Source: Luidia sarsii
Taxonomy: Eukaryota; Echinodermata; Asteroidea; Paxillosida; Luidiidae
Direction: 5' to 3'
Length of the DNA stretch: 64,000 nucleotides
NCBI GenBank assembly: GCA_949987565.1
Contig: OX465117.1
Coordinates: forward strand, 1,007,714 to 1,071,713
The notes under the pieces are model-generated. The model saw only the letters and a program-made list of their open reading frames with translations, had not been told where the DNA came from and made no database searches. How positions within the stretch are numbered: the stretch's first letter is position 1; every line of letters begins with the position of its first letter. Shown one piece after another: positions 52,761 to 63,696 of the stretch. The position numbers and the translations under genes are program-made.

Positions 52761-53767
52761 GTGCATGACGTAGCTGCCAACCATTCCTATTTTGGAGGAA
52801 TCATTCCTCTTTTGGGGTAAAAATGTATCACTTTTTACAAGCTCTTGACAACAGATTCCGATTGTTGAATTGAAAGTACACATGTAGTTTGTTCTGTGAT
52901 ACCTCTTTTTTTAGCAGTATTTCCTTTAAGATATGTTGGTAGCTACGACTGAAATCACCTTGATCGTCAGAAAGGTAATTTCCTACAAAATCAATTTTTT
53001 GAATACAAAAATAAAGAACACACTGCCTTCAATGATCTGATGATGTAATGGTTTATTTTTGCTAGAGTCGTGTCCGTTAGGCATACTGAGAAGCAGAGAT
53101 GAACAATAAAGGGTAAAAGCTGTAATCATGATTAGTTGTTTTTAGCTCATTTTGCGAACAGACGTTCGATTACGTCATCCTTTCGGATTTTGGTAGCCGA
53201 GAGAGGAACGGGTATGTGCAATCAATTGAATGTCATCGAATTCCTCCATTTTTACCAACATTCCTTACCATTCGTACCATTTCCCTTGAAATTCCTGTAT
53301 TTCTCATGAATTTCTATCATTTCCAATACAATACCACCTTTTCTCATGAAGTCCCACCATTTTAATTGAATTTCCGTTATTTTCTATGAAGTTCTAAGTT
53401 ATTTTTTTTGGTCACTCGTGAAATTCGACCATTCTTCTTAAAATGACTCCATTTCCAATTATATTTTTTTTTAAATCCCCGATAATCCACAAGTTCCATT
53501 TGTAAATTTCAACTGTTTTCCCTCCCAAATTCCACCATTGTCCCACCAAATGTTTTAGATGGCGTACCCTTTTTCCCCTCACAATCCCAGTTGTCCAATG
53601 TTACAGACCCGGCAACCTCCTAAAAGCTCAGTCGAAAACAACCGAAACTTTATCGAATTTCAAACGATTCGGGGAAAGAAAAGGAGAAATGCAAAAAGGA
53701 ACCATAAAAATGTACAATGGAATATAAAAATACACATCGAACAGTAATATAAATAAACATCAAACAT
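52761..53767. other. AT-rich stretch with ATTCCACCATTT-like units
   Basis: No gene recognised. 53240-53550 shows a loose periodic pattern of short phrases such as GAATTTCTATCATTTCC and AAATTCCACCATT. A similar texture is found at 50580-50740 in the last MRE11 intron. Confidence 0.45.
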
Positions 53768-54179
53768 AGAGCTCTATAAATAAACTAGAGTGCGCACTCA
53801 TCGCGTGACGCGTGCCGACAAGGGGACTGCGACGCCATTACCAAAGAGGGCAAATGCATGGATCTTGACTCTATGGGGCAAACTAATCCCAATTTTTTAA
53901 CCCCAAAAAGTAGGATTTTAAAAATTCGCCAATCCCTTGAGGTATTGATGGAATTTCCTTTCATTACTAAAAACCATTTCTATAACATTTTAGTTTTCGC
54001 ATTCACAACCTTTCAGCGATACCTTTCCCCATTCGTATTACGCGCGATTGCTACTGACATCCGGGCACTTCGAGCTGCAGTTGACCTCTTTGGCAATGGC
54101 GGATGCGCGTCCATGTCGGCACACGTTCGTACCGCGCGTTGATAGGGGAGTGCGCACTCTGGTTTATTTATAGAGCTCT
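53768..54179. mobile_element. MITE with AGAGCTCT...GAGTGCGCACTC inverted ends
   Basis: 412 bp bounded by AGAGCTCTATAAATAAAC and GTTTATTTATAGAGCTCT. The complementarity continues through GAGTGCGCACTC and on to CGCCATTACCAAAGAGG versus CCTCTTTGGCAATGGCG, about 95 bases per arm with gaps. AGAGCTCT is itself a palindrome, so it could be an 8-bp target duplication or the element's tips. Its 95-residue frame (53858-54142) matches nothing I know. Confidence 0.8.
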
Positions 54180-54467
54180 TTGGTATCGAACATTCTCAAC
54201 AGAGAACAAGAACAAAGCGTGTGCAAATTTCAAACCTTTTAAAATGAACACCGCAGGTTTGCTTCTTAAAATTCATTACGTGGTATAGGCACTTCAGAAC
54301 CGAAATTAACAATCTGAACTTTTAAACGAATACATTTTTGGAGATCCTTCAAATCAAATCGAAACGAACAAAATATTAACAAAACCAATCGGTGCTGTGT
54401 TTTGAAATGCAAATCGAAAGACGAATTCTGATTTTATTTTTTTAAGAGACTGCGTCTGCAAATTCTC

Positions 54468-54836
54468 TTAAAGGCCCAATACAACATTGGGAAGATCGGA
54501 AAACATCGATGTCCACAGATTTCCTTCTAATTTACACAATTTGTAGATGGCCATGATAGAATCATCATGTTGAAATCTTACGGTGTGCGATAGTGTACTC
54601 TTCGAGAAATCTTCACTCAAACATCCACAAATAGTTCATTACTCGCAAGTAATAAACTATTTCTTACATTACAGAATGGTCCAAAAACCGTGACGGTTTT
54701 TTTGCCTTTTTCTACTTTCTCAGATCACCATTTGAGCTAAAACCTTCGCAGGATTGCTTTTTTGGGATGTTTAATGGGTTAACACACAAACTGTGGCAAT
54801 CTTTTGACCTTTACCAATGTTGTATAGGGCCTTTAA
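54468..54836 (-). mobile_element. TTAA-flanked MITE, full-length reference copy
   Basis: Best-preserved member: 369 bp, TTAAAGGCCCAATACAACAT at the left and ATGTTGTATAGGGCCTTTAA at the right, so both ends carry TTAA outside AGGCCC/GGGCCT. The interior has GTAATAAACTATTTCTTACA and GGCAATCTTTTGACC. No coding capacity. Confidence 0.9.
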
Positions 54837-56482
54837 ATGATTTGCCCTACCTGACAAAACTTGTTAAATGAATATGCAAACCCTTTTTCATCATTCCATT
54901 TTTATGGCCCAACCTTGACCTGAAAGCCCGTAAACATACATCGCATTGCGTCTGGGAAATACTAGTATAGGTACATTTTCCGTTTTTCCATCATCTATAG
55001 GAATTATTGCTTTGATAATAATGGATTTCTCTTTCTAGGCCTATATATATATATATTTAGAAAATAGACTAGATGATTTTGCTGAGGTTATATGATGATA
55101 ACTGAAACAGTATTTATGAAAATTACATATCGACCTTTAGGGTTCCGATTTGTTGGTGGATAGAGGATTCTCTACTTCAATTAAATACACTCCGGTCTTC
55201 ACTTGACTACTGGATATTCTTTTTGCGTAGGCTCTCCATACCCTCATCCTTTACCCTTTGACCTTTTGCTAATTCCATACGATGATGCAGTGTTACATGC
55301 TACTCTCCAAACCGATAATACAACTTGAAGAGTTCATTTCCAAAATTGAAGAAACCTCAGTTTCTCCTTCTTTCGGGAAATTCGTATCGTACGATAGGTG
55401 TGCTAAGAAAGTAACTATAATTAAAACTACAAATTAAGCTCTTGAAAGGTATGTAGGTCGTACCTTTCGTTGAAATAAGAGGAAAATCAGCAGCTCGGAG
55501 AAAATGGATGAATAACTTGTTTGGAGAAAAACTCTGCATCATTTAGAACAAAAACTTGTCGTAGTACCCCTTGGCTTTTCATACAGCACGTGACAATAGC
55601 CACGACCGTTTTTGAATGACGTTAGGCGTGATTATACGGATGAGATTTAATTACGTAGATCTAGCAGACATAAGGAATACAGTGTGGGCTTGTTTTAAAC
55701 TCACGTGGTCGCTATTTTCTTGATATCAGTTATACTCTGCTACCAATTACATTAATTTTTAATATCGATGCCTTGCAAATTCTTTGGCAATGCGGTTGCT
55801 GTTGGTGTTTTGCTCATCCAAGTGGTATGTGGAGAGCGCCCTCTTCGGCCACCTAGAGGGAACCCGAACCCCAGACTCACTCTCGGTGAAGTTCAAAGTT
55901 TCTGTGTTCGTTGGCTATGGATTCAAATTACACACGATGATATGTAAGCCTCATCCCAGAGCTCGCAGCTAATTCCCATAGGCGTGCGTGTAACCGACAG
56001 CCGTAGCCAGTGAATTCGAACGGGGCCACCCGAGTCTGGTGACTTGCCAAACGCCTCGTCATCCCTGACGTCTTTCTATTAGGGAACCAGACACGGATAG
56101 GGTTCTGTGTAGGATAAATACTTAGAGGATGTTGCCCATTTCATGCATAATTTATTCGAAATCGCCGCACTCAGTAATGAGTATAGTTACACAACTGTAA
56201 AGATACATTTCCATTACAGTACACCACAGTTGTAACCGTTGAATATCATATAAAAAAATGCATTGAATTTGGTGATAATGTAAATGAAAGTTCGTCTGCA
56301 TATAAGAAGGATTTAAGAAAGATTTCAGAAAATGGAGACACGTGTCACGTGTCGAGGTCAACCTCCTTCTTAAAACCTCTCCAACTGACCTCGATTCGTT
56401 TCTTGATTTTTTTCCGTTTAGTCTTAGTCAAAGGTCCTTTGAATCCACAAACACGATGATAATCCAGCAGCAAAAACACATA
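54837..56482. other. Non-coding stretch, nothing recognised
   Basis: No gene or repeat identified. A short GC-richer patch at 55820-56090 (GCGCCCTCTTCGGCCACC) has an open frame of 62 codons but no splice partners I could join. Confidence 0.4.
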
Positions 56483-56732
56483 TGTGACCCGGCACAGCAT
56501 AATGAGGAATAACCCCACTTTTGAGATTTTGAGGTTTTCTAATGATGTGAAAGAGTATACCATTAGCTTTCAAATGATATCAAAATATAATATCCTCTAA
56601 TACTTAACATTTCCGAAAATACAAAAAAACAAAAATTGATTTGTAATCGAATTGTGAAGATACTTTAACTTCAGGCGTTGTTTACTCAAAAAGTGTTTTG
56701 GTGGGATATTCCTCATGTCGTGCCGGGTCACA
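56483..56732 (-). mobile_element. TGTGACCCGGCAC MITE, short form
   Basis: 250 bp, both ends intact, TA on each side. Same internal deletion class as 29382 and 61658. Confidence 0.9.
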
Positions 56733-57098
56733 TATAACCCTTCGCATTTTATATTAAATTGTGCGTATAGAACAAAAACATACATTTTTGAACATTAAAA
56801 CATTATTTTAAGGTACTTCCTTAAAACAAAAATCACCAAATTAAGTTTTTTTTAAAAGATTAATGAACATTAATAAATGAAAGTTAGTAAAAAGGGTTTT
56901 TTTTAACTCATTTTTTTTTTCAGAATAAGGCGTGAGGTTGATCAAGTAAGTAGGAATTCCCATGTAGTTATACTATAAAATTGGGTAATGTTTGGAACTT
57001 CTTTGAAGCCAATTCCATAGATCCTTTAATATCGTTTGAGCAGAAATAGTCTTCCTGAATGTTACAGTGTATGTAACAACTGCCATATAGTTTGAGAT

Positions 57099-57466
57099 TT
57101 AAAGGCCCAATACAACATTGGGAAGATCGGAAAACATCGATGTCCACAGATTTCCTTCTAATTTACACAGTTTGTAGATGGTCATGATATAATCCTCATG
57201 TTGAAATCTTACGGTCTGGGATGCTGTACTTCTCGAGAAATCTTTACTCAAACATCGATAAATAGTTTATTACTCGCCAGTAGTAAACTATAATTATCTT
57301 ACACCACAAAACGGTGCGAAAACCTTAACTTTTTTTGCCTTTTTCTACTTTCTCAGATCACCATTTGAGCTAAAACCTTCGCAGGATTTCTTTTTGGGAA
57401 TTTTTAATTGGTTAACACAAACTGTGGAAATCTTTTGACTTTTACCAATGTTGTATAGGCCTTTAA
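57099..57466 (-). mobile_element. TTAA-flanked MITE, full-length
   Basis: 368 bp, TTTAAAGGCCCAATACAACA to TGTTGTATAGGCCTTTAA. Very similar to 54468. Confidence 0.9.
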
Positions 57467-57487
57467 GGCTGTTTGTGTTGGAGGCAG

Positions 57488-57640
57488 GAAGTCGAAGGTC
57501 GTTTGCTGTGACACCAGCTGAGAATATCACTTTATTTGTGAGCATCCATGGTTCTGTGGAGAACCAATGGACCCAACGTTTCGGATCAGTGTACTGTGCC
57601 CGTCGTCAGGGGAGAGTAGAGATTCCAGGGTTGAATTGTC
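57488..57640 (-). mobile_element. Diverged ribozyme-bearing element (GTTTGCTGTGACACCA end)
   Basis: A cousin of family 2: CGTTTGCTGTGACACC end, hairpin GGTTCTGTGGAGAACC, and on the minus strand at 57572-57612 the motif CTGACGA, spacer C, helix II GGG/TCC extended by CAG/CTG, GAAAC, GTT, with a helix I of CCC/GGG. The core is intact although the sequence differs from family 2 at many helix positions. Confidence 0.65.
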
Positions 57641-58313
57641 TGCTTAAGAATCAAATAAAAATGGTGTCCCGGATGACAGCCTGAATTAATAAAAGAAGAT
57701 TTTTTTAAGCAGAAGCGACTTTTGGTATCGCTACACCTCTATGGAATTGGCCCCTGATTTTTAGTCGAGTTAAACGAACGCGGAACTGGTTCAAAGCGTT
57801 CGGAGTCAGTAGGTGCGTTCGATTGGCGTTAACCCCGAATGACCCTGCTCTAACGCCGGGTAATGCCGTGTCCGAAACGGGCTTCCACAGCTACGGCTAG
57901 GGCTATTGTCTTCGCATCTCCGTGTATTTCCAATAGGAGGAAGACCTAGACCTAGCTCTAGACGTCCGTTTTGTACACGGCCTGTCTTGGGGGAAATGAC
58001 GTTAGAGCCAATCGTGGCATATAATCGCATGTAGGCAATGGTGTGGTTCTACAACGCATAAAGGTACGACCACGTGACGTGAGTGGTCGAGTGAGTTATC
58101 AAACCGGTTCCTGAAATGAGTCCAGTCTCAAAAGAAATGAAGCTATTTACAAAATCCACTATAGTCTATGAACTGTTGCGTCCATTATCATGCGTGGCTG
58201 TTGCGTATTTGCGATTTCATGTGGAAGAATAGCGACGTAGATGGCGCTGTTCATCTCACATCCTCGCACAAAGTCAGTTTGTCGGTAGTCCGTGAGTTTT
58301 TTTTCTTTCTCGG
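57641..58313. other. Non-coding stretch, nothing recognised
   Basis: No gene or repeat seen. GC content rises toward 58314. Confidence 0.35.
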
Positions 58314-59174
58314 TTAAAAGTCAGCGTAAAATGACACCTCTGTCTTCACTTTCCCCCGTTCCTGTTTGGTGACCGGCTTGGGCCCTAAAGGCGCCCTTTG
58401 TGGCGCTTTTGTCGCGCTAGCGGAGGCGGGCGTGGTCGGTTTAGCGCCGGCCTTTCCCTGCCCCGTGGGTTTGGGCGTCCTGAGTGGTGCAGGCGCTGGC
58501 ATCGACACGGCAGCGATTGTGGCCAGCGTCTTGGGCGCTTTCTTGGGCGCGGTCGTCTCCGCCGTGGGCGCCTTGGGCGCTCTCGTGGACGCCGCTTTGG
58601 GCGCCGAAACTGGCGCCTTGGGCGCTTCTGTGGGCGCCTTGGGCACTGTCGCAGGCACCTTGGTCGTTGTGGGCGCTTTGGGCGCCGGTGTTTGCGCTTT
58701 GGACGCTGGTCTGGGCGCTTTGGGCGCTGTTTTTGGCACTTTGGATGCTATCACCAGCCTTTTGGGCGCTTGTGTGGGCGCTCCCGATGCTATCACGAGC
58801 CTCTTTGGCGCCGCTGTAGGCGCTTCAGGCGCCGCCCCGGACGCCTTGAGTGTTGCAGGCGCTTTGGTCGCTGGTGAAGGCGCTTTCGGCGCTGGCATGG
58901 GCGATTCCGGCTCGGGGACCTTTGGCGTTGAGGGCGCTTTTGTTGCCGGCGAAGGCGCTTCCGGCGTAGCCCTGGGCGCTTCCGGTGCCGTTTTGGGCGC
59001 TGCTGGTGCCGTTTTGGGCGCTTCTGGTGCCGTTTTGGGCGCTTCCGGTGCCGTCTTGGGCGCTTCCGGTGCCGTCGTGGGTGACTTGAGCGCCAGCGAC
59101 AGCGCTAGGGCTGGTTGGAGTTTGGCGGTGCCGTTGGAACGTGGGGAAGGTTGTGACGAGGTGTCGGGTGGTTG
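58314..59174 (-). other. Ala/Pro/Lys-rich open frame after an in-frame TGA
   Basis: On the minus strand the frame of the gene ending at 59175 stays open past its TGA for 286 more codons, to a TAA at 58314. It has a non-repetitive start (NGTAKLQPALALSLALKSP), then APKTAPEAPKTAPEAP-type repeats and a non-repetitive tail (KVKTEVSFYADF). The DNA is a GC-rich minisatellite with GGCGC(C/T)TTGGGCGCT words, which is poor in stop codons in several frames; the opposite strand is open for 275 codons too. It may be the 3' untranslated region, an alternative C-terminus, or a separate product. Confidence 0.35.
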
Positions 59175-62100
59175 TCATCTGTGGTTGTCCTGAAGGGCCT
59201 TGGCAGAGGCGGGGGGCTGCTCTGCTTGCTGGTTCTTGCGGTTCGGGAACACCTTCAGCTTGGTCTGTCAGAGCAAGGGAACGACATGGAACGACTGTCA
59301 GTTATACAAGTTACCAGAGTGTATCCTCTTTCTACTCATTCTCTTCCTATCTATCCTAGTTTACTACTCCACTTCCTTATCTCCATCCAACCTTCTTTAT
59401 CTTCATTCTTATCCTCGTCTTCGTCATCCTCAAAATCATCATCCTCTCCCCTTACCCTTCCTCTTCCTTTCTCTCACCCTCTCCATTTTCCTTTTCTTTT
59501 TCCTTTCCCTCTCCCTTTTCCTTTTCCTCTTCCCTTCCCCTTTTTGTCTCACCCTCTCCCTTTTCATCTTCTTGCCTCTTGACCCTCTCCCCTTCTGTTC
59601 CTCTTGCTTTCATCTTCCCGTTCTTCCTCTTCCTCTTCCTCTCCCTCTCCCTCTCCATCTTTCTCTTCCTCTTCCTCTTCCTCTCCCTCTCCCTCTCCTT
59701 CTCCCTCTCCCTGTCCCTGTCCCTCTCCCTGTCCCTGTCCCTCTCCCTCTCCCTCTCCCTCTCCCTCTCCCTGTCCCTCTCCCTCTCCCTCTCCCTCTCC
59801 CTCTCCCTCTCCCTCTCTCTCTCCCTCTCCCTCTCCCTCTCCCTCTCCCTCTCCCTCTCCCCCTCCCTCTCCCTCTCCCTCTTCCTCTTCCTCTTCCTCT
59901 TCCTCTTCCTCTTCCTCTTCCTATTCCTCTTCCTCTTCATCTATACCTCTTTCTCTCCCTCTTTCTCTTCCTCTTCCCCTTCCTCTTCCTCTTCCTCTCC
60001 CTCTTTCTAGTCCTCTTCATCTTCCTCTTCTTCCTCTTCCAAGCTCTTTCTCTTCCTCTTCATCTATACCTCTTTCTCTCCCTCTTTCTCTTCATCTTCC
60101 TGAAAACATGCATTCGACCTGGCATCTACCCACTCAGCTAAGCGAGTGCTTTTAGATGTCACGCCTCGACTCTCACACAGTAGATGGAACAAACACACTG
60201 TTTTACTTCTACATTATGACGGGAGGTTACTTGCCTTGACTGTTGCTATAGTCAACGCTACTCGGCTAGTGTTGTTAAAGCTTCCCATGATCCATCCCCA
60301 GCAATCTTCTACCGTCGTCAGAGCGCCTAGTGCGTCTGTCTCCGGCCCTCACCTTGAGCATGAAGGACGAGGAGAGGCTAGCGGCCAGGTTGCTGGAGTT
60401 GCTGGAGGTGGCGTCGTTCAGCTCCTTGCCGTGCGACAACATGTCGTCCACCTCCAGCCCGCCGTTGTTCAGGCCACTGCAGCCGGCCACCGCCGGGGCC
60501 TGGCCCGTGGTGCCGTTGCCCGTTGGCGTGGCGCTGCTGTCCACGTCCCGCACGATGGAGCTTGCCTCCCGGTACTGACTGACCTGGCTGACCTCCTCCC
60601 TCCAGCCCGGACGCGGCGAGTCGCAGACGGCGGAGCTCTTCTTGTGCTGCCAGCAACACGGGCCAAAGTGCTTCTCGTACTCCTCAACCACCTGGCGATA
60701 GAGGGACGACCAAAGCGAGTCAGGCATGGTGTCAAAAGTCGATTTTCGATCCGACCAGGAAAGGTTAAGTTGGGTAGAATGAGGTCATGGCAGTTTAGGT
60801 TAAGTTGGGTAGAATGAGGTCATGGCAGTTTAGGTTAAGTTGGGTAGAATGAGGTCATGGCAGTTTAGGTTAAGTTGGGTAGAATGAGGTCATGGCACTT
60901 TAGGTTAAGCTGGGTAGAATGAGGTCATGGCAGTTTAGGTTAAGTTGGGTAGAATGAGGTCATGGCAGTTTAGGTTAAGTTGGGTAGAATGAGGTCATGG
61001 CAGTTTAGGTTAAGTTGGGTAGAATGAGGTCATGACAGTTTAGGTTAAGTTGGGTAGAATGAGGTCATGACAGTTTAGGTTAAGTTAAGTAGAATGAGGT
61101 CATGACAGTTTAGGTTAAGTTGGGTAGGATGAGGTCATGACAGTTTAGGTTAAGCTGGGTAGGATGAGGTCATGACAGTTTAGGTTAAGTTGGGTAATAT
61201 GAGGTCATGACAGTTTAGATTAAGTTGGGTAGAATGAGGTCGTGGCAGTTTAGGTTAAGTTGGGTAGAATGAGGTCATGACAGTTTAGGTTAAGTTGGGT
61301 AGAATGAGGTCATGACATCAAGTTTAGGTTAAGTTGGGTGGAATGAGGTAATGACAGTTTAGGTCAAGGAAGGTCAGGGGAGATCAAAAGTTATGTCCGG
61401 TCAAGTAGAGGTCAGGTCAGGAAAGTGTAAATCATAAAGTCATGACAGTTCAGGTCAGTCAAGGTCAAAGGTTTATTGAGGTCAACAGAGGTCCGATCGG
61501 GTCGACGGAGGTCAGGAAAGGGTCTGTCGGGTTAAAGGAAAACATGGCAGCTTAGGTCAAGGAAGGTCAGGTAGGTCAGGTGAGTATGTTAGATGAGGTG
61601 AGGTCAGATAAGGTCAGATCACAAAGTTAGACTGCGCGTAAGAAAAAGGTCATCAAATGTGACCCGGCACAACGACATGAGGAATATCCCACCAAAACAC
61701 TTTTGGAGTAAACAACGCCTGAAATTAAAGTATCTTCTCAATTCGATAACAAATCAATTTCTTTTTTGTATTTTCGGAAATTAGAGGATATTATATTTTG
61801 ATATCATTTGAAAGCTACTGGTATACTCTTTCACATCATTAGAAAATCTCAAAATCTCAAATGTGGGGTTATTCCTCATTATGCTGTGCCGGGTCACAAA
61901 TAATAGTGCAGACAAAGCCATAGCAGATCAAGTTTCATCAGTAGGGGATATAGAGAGGGGATACGCCAGCCTAGATGAAATAATTTCAAATTAATTTTGG
62001 CCAAGTCAGATGGGGTCAGCCGATGTCAGGTCATTAGAAGGTCAGGGAAAGGTCAAATTAATCTGAAACAATCTGAGCTCAATCATGAATCGGTTTCTCA

Positions 62101-62922
62101 GTTTTTCCTACCTCTGAACTCCCGATCCCGTAGAACAGAAGTATCAGTATGCACTGGACGGACAGAAAACATGAACCTTCATTAATGAGCATCTATCACC
62201 AATCAAAATGAACATTTCGAGAACATAAGATGGAAGCAAATCGGCCCTTGATAATTAGCATCAATTACCAATTAAAATAATTAACCCGTCGAGAACATTA
62301 AAAAAGCAAATCGGTGGCCTGTCACATCTTCAGTTTTTAGAAACATTTCACAACGCCACGCAAAAATGTGCTAGCTTATACCCTTTGAGAAAGGTCCTGC
62401 TAGGATCGAAACGTCAGGCCCTCTAACTTTTGAGATTTATGTATTGCAGGTCATTTTAGATAGTAACATGATGTTTTACGTCGAGGAGAATGTAATTCAA
62501 TGAGGTGTTGCCCTTGCTCGACGTGATAAACACCGAGTGCTCAGTGCTTTGCCCGGTGCCTGATAAAGATATAATTCAGGCAGCTTGGGCGGGATTCGAA
62601 TCAGTGACTCCCGATTTCAAGTACGGACGTCTTAAGAAATCAGGAGTCACAGGTTCGAATCCCGCCCGAGGTGCCTGAAATATTTGTATCAGGCACCGAG
62701 CAAAGCACTGAGTACTCAGTGTTTATCACGTCGAGCAAGGGCAAAACATCATTTAATTACAGGTCAATTTAGTCATTGTATTAACATCAGCTTACCATAA
62801 CGAGAGCGGAAAGTATCCAAAGGATGTCGAAGGCTACGTGCTCGAACTCGATGGATAGCGACGAGAATATCCACTCGAAGATCTCCAGTGGTAGAACCAT
62901 CAGGCAAGCCCGGACGTTTGGT
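59175..62922 (-). CDS. Probable membrane protein, last three exons (unidentified)
   Basis: Three minus-strand exons join in one frame: 62922-62796 (acceptor CTGCAG, donor GTAAGC), 60691-60353 (acceptor CTATCGCCAG, donor GTGAGG) and 59264-59175 (acceptor CTCTGACAG, stop TGA). Together they encode about 184 C-terminal residues; the 5' part lies outside the window or is unrecognised. The first exon is strongly hydrophobic ([31 protein letters not shown]), suggesting one or two membrane helices. The second starts [18 protein letters not shown], with a possible palmitoylated Cys pair, and continues as a polar Ser/Gly/Asn-rich tail. The third is basic ([10 protein letters not shown]). I do not recognise the family. 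An ATG at 60727 opens the middle exon's frame 12 codons earlier and could be an alternative start. Introns hold a CT tract and a 35-bp minisatellite. Confidence 0.45.
59430..60095. repeat. Polypyrimidine tract (CTCCCT/CTTCCT arrays)
   Basis: About 660 bp almost purely C and T on the plus strand, mainly CTCCCT and CTTCCT hexamers with CTGTCC variants. Purine-only on the minus strand, the coding strand of the surrounding gene. LPLPLP, SLSLSL and RERERE frames are by-products. Confidence 0.95.
60750..61372. repeat. 35-bp minisatellite
   Basis: About seventeen copies of a 35-bp unit containing GGTTAAGTTGGGTAGAATGA and GGTCATGGCAGTTTA. It fades into irregular AGGTCAGG-type words up to about 61630. 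It begins about 60 bp upstream of the 60691 exon start, within the intron of the minus-strand gene. Confidence 0.95.
61658..61898 (+). mobile_element. TGTGACCCGGCAC MITE, short form
   Basis: 241 bp with both ends; flanked by AA on both sides instead of TA. Within the intron of the minus-strand gene. Confidence 0.88.
62384..62462 (+). repeat. Family 1 hammerhead-like module, single arm
   Basis: CCCTTTGAGAAAGGTCCTGC, GGATCGAAACGTCAGGCCCT, then TTTTGAGATTTATGTATTGC. Confidence 0.75.
62512..62745. repeat. tRNA-derived foldback element, copy 2
   Basis: Longer relative of 45895: arms GCTCGACGTGATAAACACCG and GAGTACTCAGTGTTTATCAC; the centre holds two inverted tRNA-like T-arm words (GGGATTCGAATCAG and CACAGGTTCGAATCCCGCC). 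Confidence 0.75.
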
Positions 62923-62989
62923 CTGCAGGCAGGCGGGCAATGACAGAGTGGCATACGGTATCATCGGGGTATCAAGGGTTGGATGTGAA

Positions 62990-63212
62990 CCAAGGACAGT
63001 ACAGTACAGTACAGTTTAGGTCCTCATTTTGAAGCTTTAGGCTTCATATGAGTCAGGACTCCTAGGAGCCTGGTGAAACCAGTCTTCGACTGTGTTTCTC
63101 TTTTAATCTGCTCAATAGAAAGATCACCCAGTAGTCCTGAGATACCTATCCAGGGATCTCGATAGTATGGGACTCTAGGGATAAAAAATAAACTAAGCTT
63201 GGTCAAATTTGT
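62990..63212 (-). repeat. Dispersed repeat with conserved open frame, copy 2
   Basis: Inverted copy of 45189-45402. The frame PYYRDPWIGISGLLGDLS to [14 protein letters not shown] is open here too, with a few amino-acid changes. It may be a fragment of a mobile-element protein or a processed exon; no family assigned. Confidence 0.75.
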
Positions 63213-63696
63213 ATTTTCCCTACGACATATATGAGCTATGTATTTAGACAGCTACAATGCAGTTCCAATATCCAATCTTATCATTTAATAGTTAGGTCCC
63301 TTGTCAAAAAGATCATCGGTTGAGTGCCGGTTGAATTCATCCGACCGATAAAATTCCCCCCGGTAGAAAGCCGATTGTACTGGACTCTGTGGTGAAAAAT
63401 ACACGATGGCTATCCGGTGGAAACGACATCGGACGGGTCAAATCATCTGATACCCAACCGATGATCTTATTATACTCACAGTATTCTGCTCATTTGAACA
63501 AGGCACTTTTTGTCGGTTTTCTTTAAAACGTGAAAGCAGTAGAAGGAGTAGAATAAGCATACAAAATTGGTCTGGGAAGGGGAGAATAAAAAAGCAAAAC
63601 AATCCAGTTACCAATTATGCAGTTAATGTATTGTGATTATATAAGATGAACTACGTCCCAATTGCATTAGTAGACTTGTCACCAATATGACTTCTA
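63213..63696. other. Non-coding stretch, nothing recognised
   Basis: AT-rich. Around 63310-63470 several CCGATTG/CCGGTTG-type words repeat loosely. No gene seen. Confidence 0.35.

Noticed and set aside
59175..59177. Selenocysteine TGA
   Set aside because: No selenoprotein family resemblance and no SECIS-like structure was recognised downstream.
59200..60155. Open frames of Leu-Pro, Ser-Leu and Arg-Glu repeats
   Set aside because: Products of the CT tract; no sequence character of a gene, and the region is intronic on the minus strand.
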